NCBI GenBank assembly: GCA_903932545.1
Contig: CAIZGT010000739.1
Coordinates: 1 to 10,086 of the forward strand
Direction: 5' to 3'
Source of the DNA: an uncultured Rhodospirillales bacterium
GTDB taxonomy: Bacteria > Pseudomonadota > Alphaproteobacteria > Acetobacterales > Acetobacteraceae
DNA length: 10,086 nt
Position numbers and translations under genes: made by a program. Positions 1 to 6,635 of the stretch are shown piece by piece; position 1 is the stretch's first letter, and each line of letters starts with the position of its first letter. Under the pieces are notes generated by a model. The model made no database searches and had not been told where the DNA came from. It was given only the letters and a program-made list of their open reading frames with translations.

Positions 1-1
1 C

Positions 2-55
2 GATGATGACCCGATTGAACTCCTGGAAGAAGGATGGGACGACCTTGGCCTGTAA
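2..55 (+). CDS. C-terminal tail of an unidentified protein, 5' truncated
   Basis: Frame 2 is open from the first bases and reads DDDPIELLEEGWDDLGL before a TAA at 53-55. This is a short, strongly acidic C-terminal tail. It overlaps a candidate TTG start at 45-47 of the next reading frame, the packed arrangement typical of phage genomes. The local GC is about 50%, well below the rest of the window. The piece is too short to name. I infer it belongs with the ThyX-like fragment that follows and not with the bacterial chromosome downstream. Confidence 0.3.
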   Translation, partial: DDDPIELLEEGWDDLGL

Positions 56-434
56 GATTGTCTGGGCTACACCTGATATTGATCAACGTATCGTTTACAT
101 GGCTCGCGTGTCGAACCCAAATGCTCTTCCGGATGACCCGCGCATCCTGATCCTGGACGAAGCCACGTCGGCGCTCGATACCGGCACCGAACAGGAAATC
201 CAGTCCGCTCTGCGCAGCCTGGCCCGCGATCGTACCACGCTGATCATCGCGCATCGCCTGTCAACAGTGGTGGACGCCGATCAGATTTTGGTGCTGGACC
301 AGGGCCGCGTGGTGGAACGCGGCACGCATCACGAATTGCTGGCATCCGATGGCGTTTATGCGCGGATGTGGGCGTTGCAGGCCGAACAGAATGAAACGCA
401 GACCGCGATGTCTGCTGAGGAGTTAACCCAATGA
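3..434 (+). CDS. Atm1-type ABC exporter, C-terminal part of the ATPase domain (N-terminus replaced)
   Basis: The open frame has 143 codons, but only residues from about 42 (base 126) onward look like an ABC exporter. They show Walker B with its glutamate (ILILDEATSALD, residues 48-59), the H-loop histidine (IIAHRLSTV, H84) and the family ending 'DQILVLDQGRVVERGTHHELL'. The wording matches Atm1/HMT1/MsbA-like half-exporters, which act as homodimers in the inner membrane; Atm1 members move glutathione or sulfur compounds linked to Fe-S and metal homeostasis. The transmembrane domain, Walker A, Q-loop and LSGGQ signature are all missing. Upstream there are ThyX-like residues instead, so the ATG at 3 is not the true start. 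The stop overlaps the next ATG as ATGA (431-434), so the two genes are probably translationally coupled. Substrate cannot be told from this fragment. Confidence 0.8.
   Translation: MMTRLNSWKKDGTTLACKIVWATPDIDQRIVYMARVSNPNALPDDPRILILDEATSALDTGTEQEIQSALRSLARDRTTLIIAHRLSTVVDADQILVLDQGRVVERGTHHELLASDGVYARMWALQAEQNETQTAMSAEELTQ
45..125 (+). pseudogene. ThyX-like N-terminal fragment (phage-type), cut off at a junction
   Basis: From a possible TTG start at 45 the frame encodes about 27 residues, including KIVWATPDIDQRIVYMARVS followed by NPNA. The 'WATP...ARVSNP' pattern resembles the first strand and helix of flavin-dependent thymidylate synthases (ThyX), especially those of tailed phages, as I remember the family. 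The rest of ThyX, including its RHR motif, is absent, because the reading frame passes directly into an ABC-transporter ATPase near base 126-140. Base composition changes at about the same place. I read this as foreign DNA joined to the chromosome, probably by assembly. The assignment rests on a short stretch and is tentative. Confidence 0.4.
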
Positions 435-697
435 GTGAATCTGAAGATGCCATGGGCGGCGCGCCTGCCGATCTGAGCCATGCTGGGGCCGTGGTGGACA
501 AGGCCATCGAATTCATGGTGGGGCAGAACATCTCCTCCATCGCGGTTGCCTCCGCTTTGCTCGGCGGTGCGCTGGGCATGCTGACACGGGCGATGGATGA
601 TGAAAGCATCGTCCGCGTGCTCAACACCGCCATTGCCAGCGTGCAAGCCGGTGAGTTCCGCACCTCGGAAGAGAATTGCGACGTTCATAATCACTAA
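431..697 (+). CDS. Small protein of unknown function, coupled to the ABC exporter
   Basis: This 88-residue protein starts inside the exporter's stop codon (ATGA overlap), which argues for one mRNA and coupled translation. The N-terminus is polar and acidic (MSESEDAMGG). A middle segment, about residues 35-51, is small-residue rich and hydrophobic (SSIAVASALLGGALGML) and could be a short membrane helix or an amphipathic helix. The C-terminus is polar and ends with His-Asn-His. I do not recognise a family. The overlap and normal chromosomal composition support a real gene. A role tied to the exporter is only a guess from position. Confidence 0.65.
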   Translation: MSESEDAMGGAPADLSHAGAVVDKAIEFMVGQNISSIAVASALLGGALGMLTRAMDDESIVRVLNTAIASVQAGEFRTSEENCDVHNH

Positions 698-745
698 GCG
701 CATCTCAAAGTCACACAATGATTGGCGGGTATTTCTTCACGCACC

Positions 746-774
746 TTGACTCATCTCGGTGGTTTGGACATAAC
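746..774 (+). promoter_or_regulatory. Promoter for rpmB
   Basis: TTGACT (746-751; 5 of 6 to the consensus -35) is followed after exactly 17 bases by CATAAC (769-774; 4 of 6 to the consensus -10). It lies in the gap after the 88-residue gene and would start transcription about 60 bases before the rpmB ATG. This is a housekeeping-type sigma-70 promoter call from sequence alone. Confidence 0.6.
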
Positions 775-841
775 CCGCCCCTGCCAATTTTTCCGGCGCA
801 CGGTTTTGCTGCGCGCCCGCGTTCGATCAAGGAAGTTTTCG

Positions 842-1144
842 ATGTCTCGCCGCTGCGAAATCACGGGCAAGGGTGTGTTGTCGGGCAATAACGTCAGCCA
901 CGCCAACAACAAAACCCGCCGCCGTTTTCTGCCGAACATGCAGGTTTCGACCATGCTGTCCGACATTCTGAACGCCAATGTAACGATGCGTCTGTGCACG
1001 CGCGGTATCCGCACGGTTGAGCACAATGGCGGTCTGGACGCGTTCTTGCTCGGCACCAACAACAGCAAGCTCACCACCGAAGCTCTGGTGGTGAAGCGTC
1101 GCATTCTCCGCGCGCAGGCCAAAAAGGCCGCCGCGACCGCTTAA
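842..1144 (+). CDS. rpmB: 50S ribosomal protein L28
   Basis: The 100-residue product is a structural protein of the large ribosomal subunit. It has the characteristic L28 opening (MSRRCEITGKGVLSGNNVSH, then ANNKTRRRFLPN) and the 'GIRTVEHNGGLDAFLL' segment found in the alphaproteobacterial form. The length is normal for that group and the C-terminus is Ala/Lys rich, as usual. I chose ATG 842 over the upstream in-frame codon at 722 because AAGGAAG (829-835) is correctly placed and the family begins here. The gene has its own promoter (746-774) and a strong hairpin terminator just downstream (1173-1208), so it is probably transcribed alone. Nothing is unusual in it. Confidence 0.97.
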   Translation: MSRRCEITGKGVLSGNNVSHANNKTRRRFLPNMQVSTMLSDILNANVTMRLCTRGIRTVEHNGGLDAFLLGTNNSKLTTEALVVKRRILRAQAKKAAATA

Positions 1145-1172
1145 TGCGGCTCGGCATGCGGTGAATTTCAAC

Positions 1173-1208
1173 AGGCGTCGGGCGAAAGCCTGACGCCTTG
1201 TTGTGTTT
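1173..1208 (+). terminator. Intrinsic terminator of rpmB
   Basis: AGGCGTCGGGC (1173-1183) pairs with GCCTGACGCCT (1188-1198) around a GAAA tetraloop, giving an 11-bp stem with one G-U pair. A T-rich run (TTGTTGTGTTT) follows. It begins 28 bases after the rpmB stop and overlaps the TTG codon at 1198 that would extend the next reading frame, another reason to reject that early start. Confidence 0.8.
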
Positions 1209-1236
1209 AACGCTCTGTTTGCCATCGCCTGCGATA

Positions 1237-2061
1237 ATGATGGCGATGATTGTATTTGCCCTCACCCTGTCGTGGCTGTTCAGCCTGCTCTGCGCGGGCA
1301 TGCTCTGGCGGCTGCGCGCCCGCTTTGCCGAGATTGATGCACGCTGTGCCGCAGCGCAGGAGGGGGAGGCGCATGTCACCCGCGCCTTGCGATTGTTCGC
1401 GCATGAATTGCAGTCCTTGGCCCTTTGCCTGCGCGGCCATGTGGATCGGCTGACGCAGGAGCGGCATCAAACCGCCCCCTCGCTGGCGGTGGTCACCAGC
1501 CAATTGGCGCAATTGGCGGACGAGTTGGCGCTGCATCTCACCCCCGTATCCGTCACGCATCAGCTCCGCATCGCAGAATTCGCGCTCGCTCCGCTGGTGG
1601 CCGAGGCGGTGGGGGCGATGCAGGCCGCGATAGCGCCGGGGCAGCGGCATTTCCGCATCGCGGAGGGCAGCCGTGGTGATCTCATCCTGCGCGTCGATCA
1701 TCGCGCGATGCGGCTTATCCTGGCGCGCGTGTTGGCGGAGGCGATCCGCTCTTCCACGCAGGAAGATTGGATCGAAATTTCTTGGGAGGTTTCGCCGACC
1801 GGCCTCAGCCTGCACGTGGCTGACGAAGGTGCCGGCACCGCTCTGCCCGCCTTGGCGGAGGTAGCACAAGACAGTCGTGGCATCGGCCTGCGCCTCGCCT
1901 TGGCGCGCAGCCTGGTGCAGGCGCATGGCGGCACGCTGGAGGTTGAGGCGAGGGTGGGCGTCGGCACCAGGGTGATGATCCATCTGCCGGGCGCATTGAT
2001 GATGCAAAGCCCCGCCTCCTCCCTTGGCGAAGCGCCATGCGCAGCGCATATCCTGGGCTGA
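1237..2061 (+). CDS. Membrane-anchored histidine-kinase-like protein with altered N-box
   Basis: The product is 274 residues if begun at ATG 1237; ATG 1240 or 1246 are nearly equal choices and no clear ribosome site is visible. One membrane helix (about residues 3-24) is followed by a short charged linker, then an H-box-like helix (LFAHELQSL, H56) and an ATPase-like C-terminal domain. The latter keeps the DxGxG box (VADEGAGT, D196) and the G2 box (SRGIGLRLALARSLVQAHGG, residues 213-232). The Mg-binding Asn of the N-box appears to be Glu168 (RVLAEAIR), and the usual R-T-P after the H-box Glu is Q-S-L. There is no sensor domain and no response regulator nearby. It may be a divergent kinase, a phosphatase or a degenerate signalling protein. 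The DUF3857 gene follows after 27 bases, probably in the same operon. Confidence 0.75.
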   Translation: MMAMIVFALTLSWLFSLLCAGMLWRLRARFAEIDARCAAAQEGEAHVTRALRLFAHELQSLALCLRGHVDRLTQERHQTAPSLAVVTSQLAQLADELALHLTPVSVTHQLRIAEFALAPLVAEAVGAMQAAIAPGQRHFRIAEGSRGDLILRVDHRAMRLILARVLAEAIRSSTQEDWIEISWEVSPTGLSLHVADEGAGTALPALAEVAQDSRGIGLRLALARSLVQAHGGTLEVEARVGVGTRVMIHLPGALMMQSPASSLGEAPCAAHILG

Positions 2062-2088
2062 CATTGCGTTCAGAGCAGGGACAGATTG

Positions 2089-3945
2089 ATGGCGCATTCC
2101 AGAATGGCTGTGGCGATGTTGGCGCTGCTGTGCGCAGCGGCTGGGCCGGAGCAAAAAAATGTTCCCCAGCACCTGCGCCTGGACCATTTCAGCCGCGCCT
2201 ACGTGGTCAATGCCGATCTCACCTATGTCGAGACTATGACCCAAGATACCACCCTGCTCAGCCGACGCGGCATTGACGCCGGTGAGCGCGAGGCGGAGGC
2301 ATTTTATCCGAAGTCTCAAAGTCTCGAATTGGTGGAAGCCTGGGTGGATCAGCCCGATGGCACGCGGCTCACCATTGGCCCTGATTCAGTGTTCACCCGC
2401 CCAAGTGCTGAGTCACAATCGGCACCTGGGTTTTCTGAGAGCCAAACCACCACAGTACTGTTTCCGCAACTGAAAGAGGGCAGCAAAACGCATGTGGTTT
2501 GGAAGCTGACGCAGAAAACCAAACCGCTGCTGGGCCTGCAAATCAGCACAATCGTGCCTGAGGAATGGGCCGTGGGGGAGCAGATGGTGGACATTGTGGC
2601 ACCCGAAAGCGTGCCATTGCATTACGCCCAACGTGGTGGCTTTGCGGTAACCGAGACCACCGAGGGCGGCATGCATCACATTCATGCCGGTATCGCCAAT
2701 CTGCTCGGGGCGGAACCGGAGCGCAATTCGGTGTCGCCAGCCGACTATCAGCCGATGTTTGCGGCCACCAGCCAGCCCGATCTCGCCTCGCTTGGCGCGG
2801 TCTATTACGCGCAATCCCAAGACCGCGCGGTGGTAACGCCTGCGATCCAAAACCTCGCCAGCAAAATTGTGGGCGATAAGCACGGCATTGAGGCGGCGCG
2901 GGCGATCTACAACTGGGTGGCGCTCAATATCCGCTACGTGGCGATCTATCTCAGCGAGAATGACGGCTGGGTTCCGCATCCCGCCGAGGAGGTGCTGGCG
3001 CATGGTTATGGGGACTGCAAAGACCATGTGGTGATCACCCAAGCCTTGCTTGCAGCGGTGGGCGTGAATGCGCAGGCGGCAATCATCGATTGGGGGCGTC
3101 GGTTTGCCGATGCGCCGGTGTGGATAAGCCAGTTCAACCACGCGATCATCTACCTGCCGGATTATGATCTCTATCTGAACCCAACCAACCCCTATGCCCG
3201 CTTCGAGGCGCTTGACCCAACGCTTGCGGGCAAGCTGGTGGTGATTGCAACCAAAGAGGGCCGCGTGGCGCGGACGCCTGCGCTCAAACCGGCGGACAAT
3301 TACTACAGCATGCACACCGATATTCACGTCACGCCCGATGGCACGCTTGAGGGCCATGCAACCATCGTGATGTCGGCCTTTAGCGAGTCGGGCTTCCGCA
3401 GCGCGGTGGCCACAGCGATTTCACCCGAAGACCTGGGTGAACAAGTGCTACGCGCCACGCCAGAGGGCGGATTTGGCCGCTACACCACATCCCCACCGCG
3501 CGACCTCACGCAACCTTTCACCATCACCGCCGATTGGCGCAGCACACATGGCACAGCACCATGTTGCGGCAAGGCATCGCTGCCGATCCCGCTCGGGCTG
3601 GATATCGCCCGCCCGGCATCGCTGCGGCAATATCTCACCCGCGATGGCGAGCGTCGGCATCCGGAACTCGCGGCGGCGAAGGATTTGAACTGGCTTCAGG
3701 CAATCCATCTGCCAGCTGGTGCAAAGCTTGTCGATCTTCCAACAGACCTGATGCTGGACAATGCAGCAGGCTTTTATCACGCGCATTACAGCACCACGCC
3801 AGATGGCTTTCAGGTCGAGCGTCGGCTGGTCGTGCGCGAAAGCGTGCATCCGCCAGAGGATGTCGCGGCATTAGAGGCGCTGCTCTATGCGGCGCTCGAT
3901 GATGTGCGTGCCACCGCGCGGATTGGGGCGGCGGAGGGGAACTGA
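2089..3945 (+). CDS. Exported DUF3857 / transglutaminase-like protein
   Basis: The 618-residue protein starts at ATG 2089, chosen over TTG 2086 because AGGGA (2077-2081) stands 7 bases upstream. An N-terminal signal peptide (MAHSRMAVAMLALLCAAAG) suggests periplasmic location. Residues of about 30-200 look like the DUF3857 beta domain. A papain-like transglutaminase core follows, with 'AIYNWVALNIRYV', then Cys310 in YGDCKDH and His351 in FNHAI. The third catalytic position, usually Asp in a 'yLDPT' motif, is Asn364 (LYLNPT). About 200 more residues form a C-terminal beta-rich part. Family members are common in Proteobacteria and Bacteroidetes, but the substrate is generally unknown; peptide or protein hydrolysis or cross-linking at the cell surface is possible. 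It ends 9 bases from the convergent mltG. Confidence 0.85.
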   Translation: MAHSRMAVAMLALLCAAAGPEQKNVPQHLRLDHFSRAYVVNADLTYVETMTQDTTLLSRRGIDAGEREAEAFYPKSQSLELVEAWVDQPDGTRLTIGPDSVFTRPSAESQSAPGFSESQTTTVLFPQLKEGSKTHVVWKLTQKTKPLLGLQISTIVPEEWAVGEQMVDIVAPESVPLHYAQRGGFAVTETTEGGMHHIHAGIANLLGAEPERNSVSPADYQPMFAATSQPDLASLGAVYYAQSQDRAVVTPAIQNLASKIVGDKHGIEAARAIYNWVALNIRYVAIYLSENDGWVPHPAEEVLAHGYGDCKDHVVITQALLAAVGVNAQAAIIDWGRRFADAPVWISQFNHAIIYLPDYDLYLNPTNPYARFEALDPTLAGKLVVIATKEGRVARTPALKPADNYYSMHTDIHVTPDGTLEGHATIVMSAFSESGFRSAVATAISPEDLGEQVLRATPEGGFGRYTTSPPRDLTQPFTITADWRSTHGTAPCCGKASLPIPLGLDIARPASLRQYLTRDGERRHPELAAAKDLNWLQAIHLPAGAKLVDLPTDLMLDNAAGFYHAHYSTTPDGFQVERRLVVRESVHPPEDVAALEALLYAALDDVRATARIGAAEGN

Positions 3946-3954
3946 GCCTGCGCC

Positions 3955-4920
3955 CTACGGCTTAATGGCCGCGCGATACTTCGCCACGTTGCGATTGTGA
4001 TCTTCCAAATTTTTGGCAAACACATGCCCGCCTTCGCCGTCTGCGACAAAGTAAAGATCATCCGTCGTTGTTGGGCGCGCCACAGCCAGCATCGCGGCAA
4101 GTCCGGGGCTGGCAATCGCACTCGGTGGCAGGCCGGTGACGACATAGGTGTTGTAGGGGCTTCGCGCCTCCAACTCCGCGCGGGTGATGTTGCGCTCGCT
4201 GGTGCTTTGCCCGCCGGATGCGGCATAGGCAACCGTGGGATCAGCCTGCAATTTCATGCCCAAGCGAAAGCGGTTGAGATACACCGCTGCCACATGTGCC
4301 CGTTCCTCGGGGCGCGACGTCTCGCGCTCCACCAAGCTTGCGATGATGACCAATTGTTGCGGCACTGCCAACGGGATCGAGGTGTCGCGCACCTCCCACA
4401 CCTTAGCCAAATTCTTGTCCATCTCTGCACGGCCGCGATCAACAATGGCGCTGCGGGGCGTGCCATAGGTGTAGCTGTAAGTATCAGGAAACACCTCAGC
4501 CTCGGCAAATTTCGGCACTTCGCCGTCAAGTGACGCGGCGCGTTGCAGAATGGCGGTGATCTGATAAGCGGTCAGCCCCTCCGGGATTGTCACCTTATGC
4601 TGCACCGGGCGGCCGTAGCGCAGAATGTTCAAAACGCCGAACAGGCTGGCATGCTCGGGGAAGGCGAACTCCCCTGACTTCATCGCGCCCTTGCCCTCGG
4701 TCAGGCTGGCGGCGAGGCGAAAGGCGGTTTGGTTGCCGATCACCCCGGCATTGGCCAGCAACACAGCGATCTCAGATGGCGTGCCGTGGGGCACGACCAC
4801 CACTTTGGCTTCCGCAAGCGGTCCAGGCTGGATCACGGTTTTCACCGCAATCCCGCCCAATCCTGCCAGCACCAAAACCAGCACAAGCAACGCAAAAATG
4901 GCCGTCAGCAAGCGACGCAT
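3955..4920 (-). CDS. mltG: Endolytic murein transglycosylase MltG (YceG family)
   Basis: The 321-residue product is an inner-membrane lytic transglycosylase that cuts nascent glycan strands and so limits their length. Residues 1-26 form an N-terminal signal anchor (LLTAIFALLVLVLVLAGLGG), followed by a LysM-like segment ('VPHGTPSEIAVLLANAGVI') and the YceG catalytic domain. The catalytic Glu is E198 in ASLVERET. Other family marks are 'VAAVYLNR', 'LQADPTVAYA', 'SPYNTYVVTGLPPSAIASPG' and the terminal 'HVFAKNLEDHNRNV'. Length and motifs are complete. GGGAG lies 7 bases before the ATG. It begins 24 bases after the fabF stop and is the last gene of the fab operon, a placement common in Alphaproteobacteria that links lipid and wall synthesis. 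Confidence 0.95.
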   Translation of the reverse strand: MRRLLTAIFALLVLVLVLAGLGGIAVKTVIQPGPLAEAKVVVVPHGTPSEIAVLLANAGVIGNQTAFRLAASLTEGKGAMKSGEFAFPEHASLFGVLNILRYGRPVQHKVTIPEGLTAYQITAILQRAASLDGEVPKFAEAEVFPDTYSYTYGTPRSAIVDRGRAEMDKNLAKVWEVRDTSIPLAVPQQLVIIASLVERETSRPEERAHVAAVYLNRFRLGMKLQADPTVAYAASGGQSTSERNITRAELEARSPYNTYVVTGLPPSAIASPGLAAMLAVARPTTTDDLYFVADGEGGHVFAKNLEDHNRNVAKYRAAIKP

Positions 4921-4944
4921 GGACTGACTCCCGCTTGGGGCTGA

Positions 4945-6204
4945 TCAGGCCGCCTTGAAGATGATCGAGGCGTTGGTGCCGCCAAAGCCGAAGCTGTTGG
5001 ACAGCACGGCCTCAATCTTGCGCTGCTGCGGCTGCAACGCCACGCGGTCAATAACGCTCTCGCGCGACGGGTTTTCCAGGTTCAGCGTGGGCGGGGCCAC
5101 CTGATCGCGGATCGCCAGGATGGAGAACACCGCTTCAATCGCACCAGCCGCACCCAGCAAATGCCCGGTGGCTGACTTGGTGGACGACATCGCGACGTTC
5201 TTACCCAGATCGCCAAAAAACCGCTCAACGGCTTCGAGTTCAAGGTCATCACCCATCGGCGTGGATGTGCCGTGCGCGTTGATGTAGCCAATTTTGTCCG
5301 GCGTGACGGTGGAGTTGCGAAACGCCCCCTTCATCGCGCGGAAAGCGCCGTCATGGCCTTCAGCAGGTGCGGTGATGTGATGTGCGTCGCCAGACAAGCC
5401 GTAGCCGTCCACTTCGGCATAAATTTTCGCACCGCGCCGTTTGGCATGTTCGTATTCTTCCAGCACCACAACGCCAGCGCCTTCGCCCATCACGAAGCCA
5501 TCACGATCGCGGTCCCACGGGCGCGAGGCGCGGGTGGGGGTGTCGTTGAAAGCGGTGGACAGGGCGCGCGAGGCGCAGAATCCTGCGATACCGATGGTGT
5601 TAACCGCAGATTCAGCGCCGCCTGCCACCATCACATCCGCGTCGCCAAACATAATCAAACGGGCAGCGTCACCCAGGGCATGCACGCCAGTGGCGCACGC
5701 CGTGACAACGGCGTGGTTCGGGCCTTTGAAGCCGTATTTAATCGACACATGGCCGGAGGCCAGGTTGATCAGTGCTGAGGGAATGAAGAACGGTGAAAGC
5801 CGCTTCATCTTGCCTTCGTGCAGCAACTTGGCCGCTTCATAAATCGTCTCAAGGCCACCAATGCCCGAGCCGATCATCACGCCGGTGTTCCAATGATCTT
5901 CATCGGTTTGCGGAACCCAGCCGGAATCTTCCACCGCTTCCGTTGCCGCCACGAGGGCGAACTGGATAAAGCGGTCCATCTTTTTCAAATCCTTGGTCGG
6001 GATCCACTCGGCCAGATCAAGCCCGCCCTCGGCTTTGCTGCCTGAGGGAATCTGACCGGCGATTTTGGCCGCCAGTTCAGACGTATCAAAGGACTGGATG
6101 GCGCCGATGCCCGATTCGCTGCGCAGCAGGCGCTGCCAAACGTGCTCAACCCCGATGCCGAGGGGGCATGCAATCCCCATCCCGGTTACGACAACTCGCC
6201 GCAT
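4945..6204 (-). CDS. fabF: 3-oxoacyl-ACP synthase II
   Basis: FabF condenses malonyl-ACP with acyl-ACP in cytoplasmic fatty acid elongation. The 419-residue protein opens with MRRVVVTGMGIACPLG. It carries the full Cys-His-His active site: C170 in VVTACATG, H311 in NAHGTST and H348 in SATGHLLGAAG. The C-terminal 'NSFGFGGTNASIIF' loop is intact. I chose the ATG at 6204 because homologues begin with M-R-R-V-V and GAGG/GGAG (6217-6208) precede it. The in-frame ATG at 6213 would add only M-E-Q and has no good ribosome site. It follows acpP after 72 bases containing a strong hairpin. All key residues are present, so I expect a normal elongation condensing enzyme. Confidence 0.96.
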   Translation of the reverse strand: MRRVVVTGMGIACPLGIGVEHVWQRLLRSESGIGAIQSFDTSELAAKIAGQIPSGSKAEGGLDLAEWIPTKDLKKMDRFIQFALVAATEAVEDSGWVPQTDEDHWNTGVMIGSGIGGLETIYEAAKLLHEGKMKRLSPFFIPSALINLASGHVSIKYGFKGPNHAVVTACATGVHALGDAARLIMFGDADVMVAGGAESAVNTIGIAGFCASRALSTAFNDTPTRASRPWDRDRDGFVMGEGAGVVVLEEYEHAKRRGAKIYAEVDGYGLSGDAHHITAPAEGHDGAFRAMKGAFRNSTVTPDKIGYINAHGTSTPMGDDLELEAVERFFGDLGKNVAMSSTKSATGHLLGAAGAIEAVFSILAIRDQVAPPTLNLENPSRESVIDRVALQPQQRKIEAVLSNSFGFGGTNASIIFKAA

Positions 6205-6231
6205 CTGCTCCATCCTCGCCCAAAGTATCGA

Positions 6232-6254
6232 CCGCCACGGTCAAGCCGTGGCGG
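6232..6254 (-). promoter_or_regulatory. Perfect 9-bp intercistronic hairpin between acpP and fabF
   Basis: CCGCCACGG (6232-6240) and CCGTGGCGG (6246-6254) are exact inverted repeats around a 5-base loop. On the transcribed minus strand the stem stands 22 bases after the acpP stop and 27 bases before the fabF ATG. No T run follows, so it is probably not a full terminator. It could stop RNA decay from the 3' side or cause partial termination, giving more acpP than fabF mRNA. That role is inferred. Confidence 0.6.
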
Positions 6255-6276
6255 GAATTGTCAGACCAACCTAAAA

Positions 6277-6516
6277 TCAGGCAGCCTTCTGCTTCTCAAT
6301 GTAGTCAACCGCGTCCTTCACAGTGGCGATCTTTTCAGCGGCTTCTTCCGGGATTTCGACGGAGAACGCTTCCTCAAAGGCCATCACCAGTTCAACGGTG
6401 TCGAGGCTGTCCGCGCCGAGGTCGTCGATGAACGACGCTTCCGGGGTCACCTTCGCTTCGTCAACGCCGAGATGTTCGACAACGATCTTCTTAACCTTGT
6501 CACCGATTTCGCTCAT
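6277..6516 (-). CDS. acpP: Acyl carrier protein
   Basis: The 79-residue acidic protein carries growing acyl chains on a 4'-phosphopantetheine arm attached to Ser37 in the conserved GADSLDTVELVMAFEE motif. Length, the opening MSEIGDKVKKIVVEHLGV and the C-terminal 'ATVKDAVDYIEKQ' are all standard. AGGAG (6528-6524) stands 7 bases before the ATG, a strong site suited to an abundant protein. It is placed between fabG and fabF. The upstream gap of 213 bases is unusually long and structured for this operon, which suggests separate or extra control of acpP. Confidence 0.98.
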   Translation of the reverse strand: MSEIGDKVKKIVVEHLGVDEAKVTPEASFIDDLGADSLDTVELVMAFEEAFSVEIPEEAAEKIATVKDAVDYIEKQKAA

Positions 6517-6557
6517 TTTCTAACTCCTGTCTGCCGGTTCACTCTTGATCTCGTTTC

Positions 6558-6621
6558 ACGCCGGGAACTGTGGCCCCGAGAACCAATTTCGAAATCTGCT
6601 TTCGAAAACTCGTCCCGGCGT
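6558..6621 (-). promoter_or_regulatory. Nested stem-loop in the acpP leader
   Basis: On the minus strand, ACGCCGGGA (6621-6613) pairs exactly with TCCCGGCGT (6566-6558). Directly inside are CGAG and CTCG (4 bp). Inside that, two copies of the palindrome TTTCGAAA (6607-6600 and 6594-6587) can pair over a GCAGA loop. The three tiers form one long interrupted hairpin ending 41 bases before the acpP ATG. There is no T run, so it is not a simple terminator. The TTTCGAAA pair, 13 bp centre to centre, could also be a protein-binding site. I do not recognise a named RNA family. Confidence 0.45.
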
Positions 6622-6635
6622 CACGGCCCTTATCG

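Noticed and set aside
3..434. The whole 143-codon frame as one natural protein
   Set aside because: Its two halves match unrelated families and composition differs, so a join is more likely than a real fusion.
1198..1236. Earlier TTG start for the kinase-like gene
   Set aside because: The TTG lies within the rpmB terminator and has no ribosome site.
1207..2319. Long minus-strand open frame (370 codons) opposite the kinase-like gene
   Set aside because: It is His/Gln/Arg rich with no recognisable motif, and it crosses two well-supported plus-strand genes. High GC keeps antisense frames open.
2413..3357. Minus-strand open frame (314 codons) inside the transglutaminase-like gene
   Set aside because: The plus strand has signal peptide, catalytic motifs and a ribosome site. 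The antisense frame has none.
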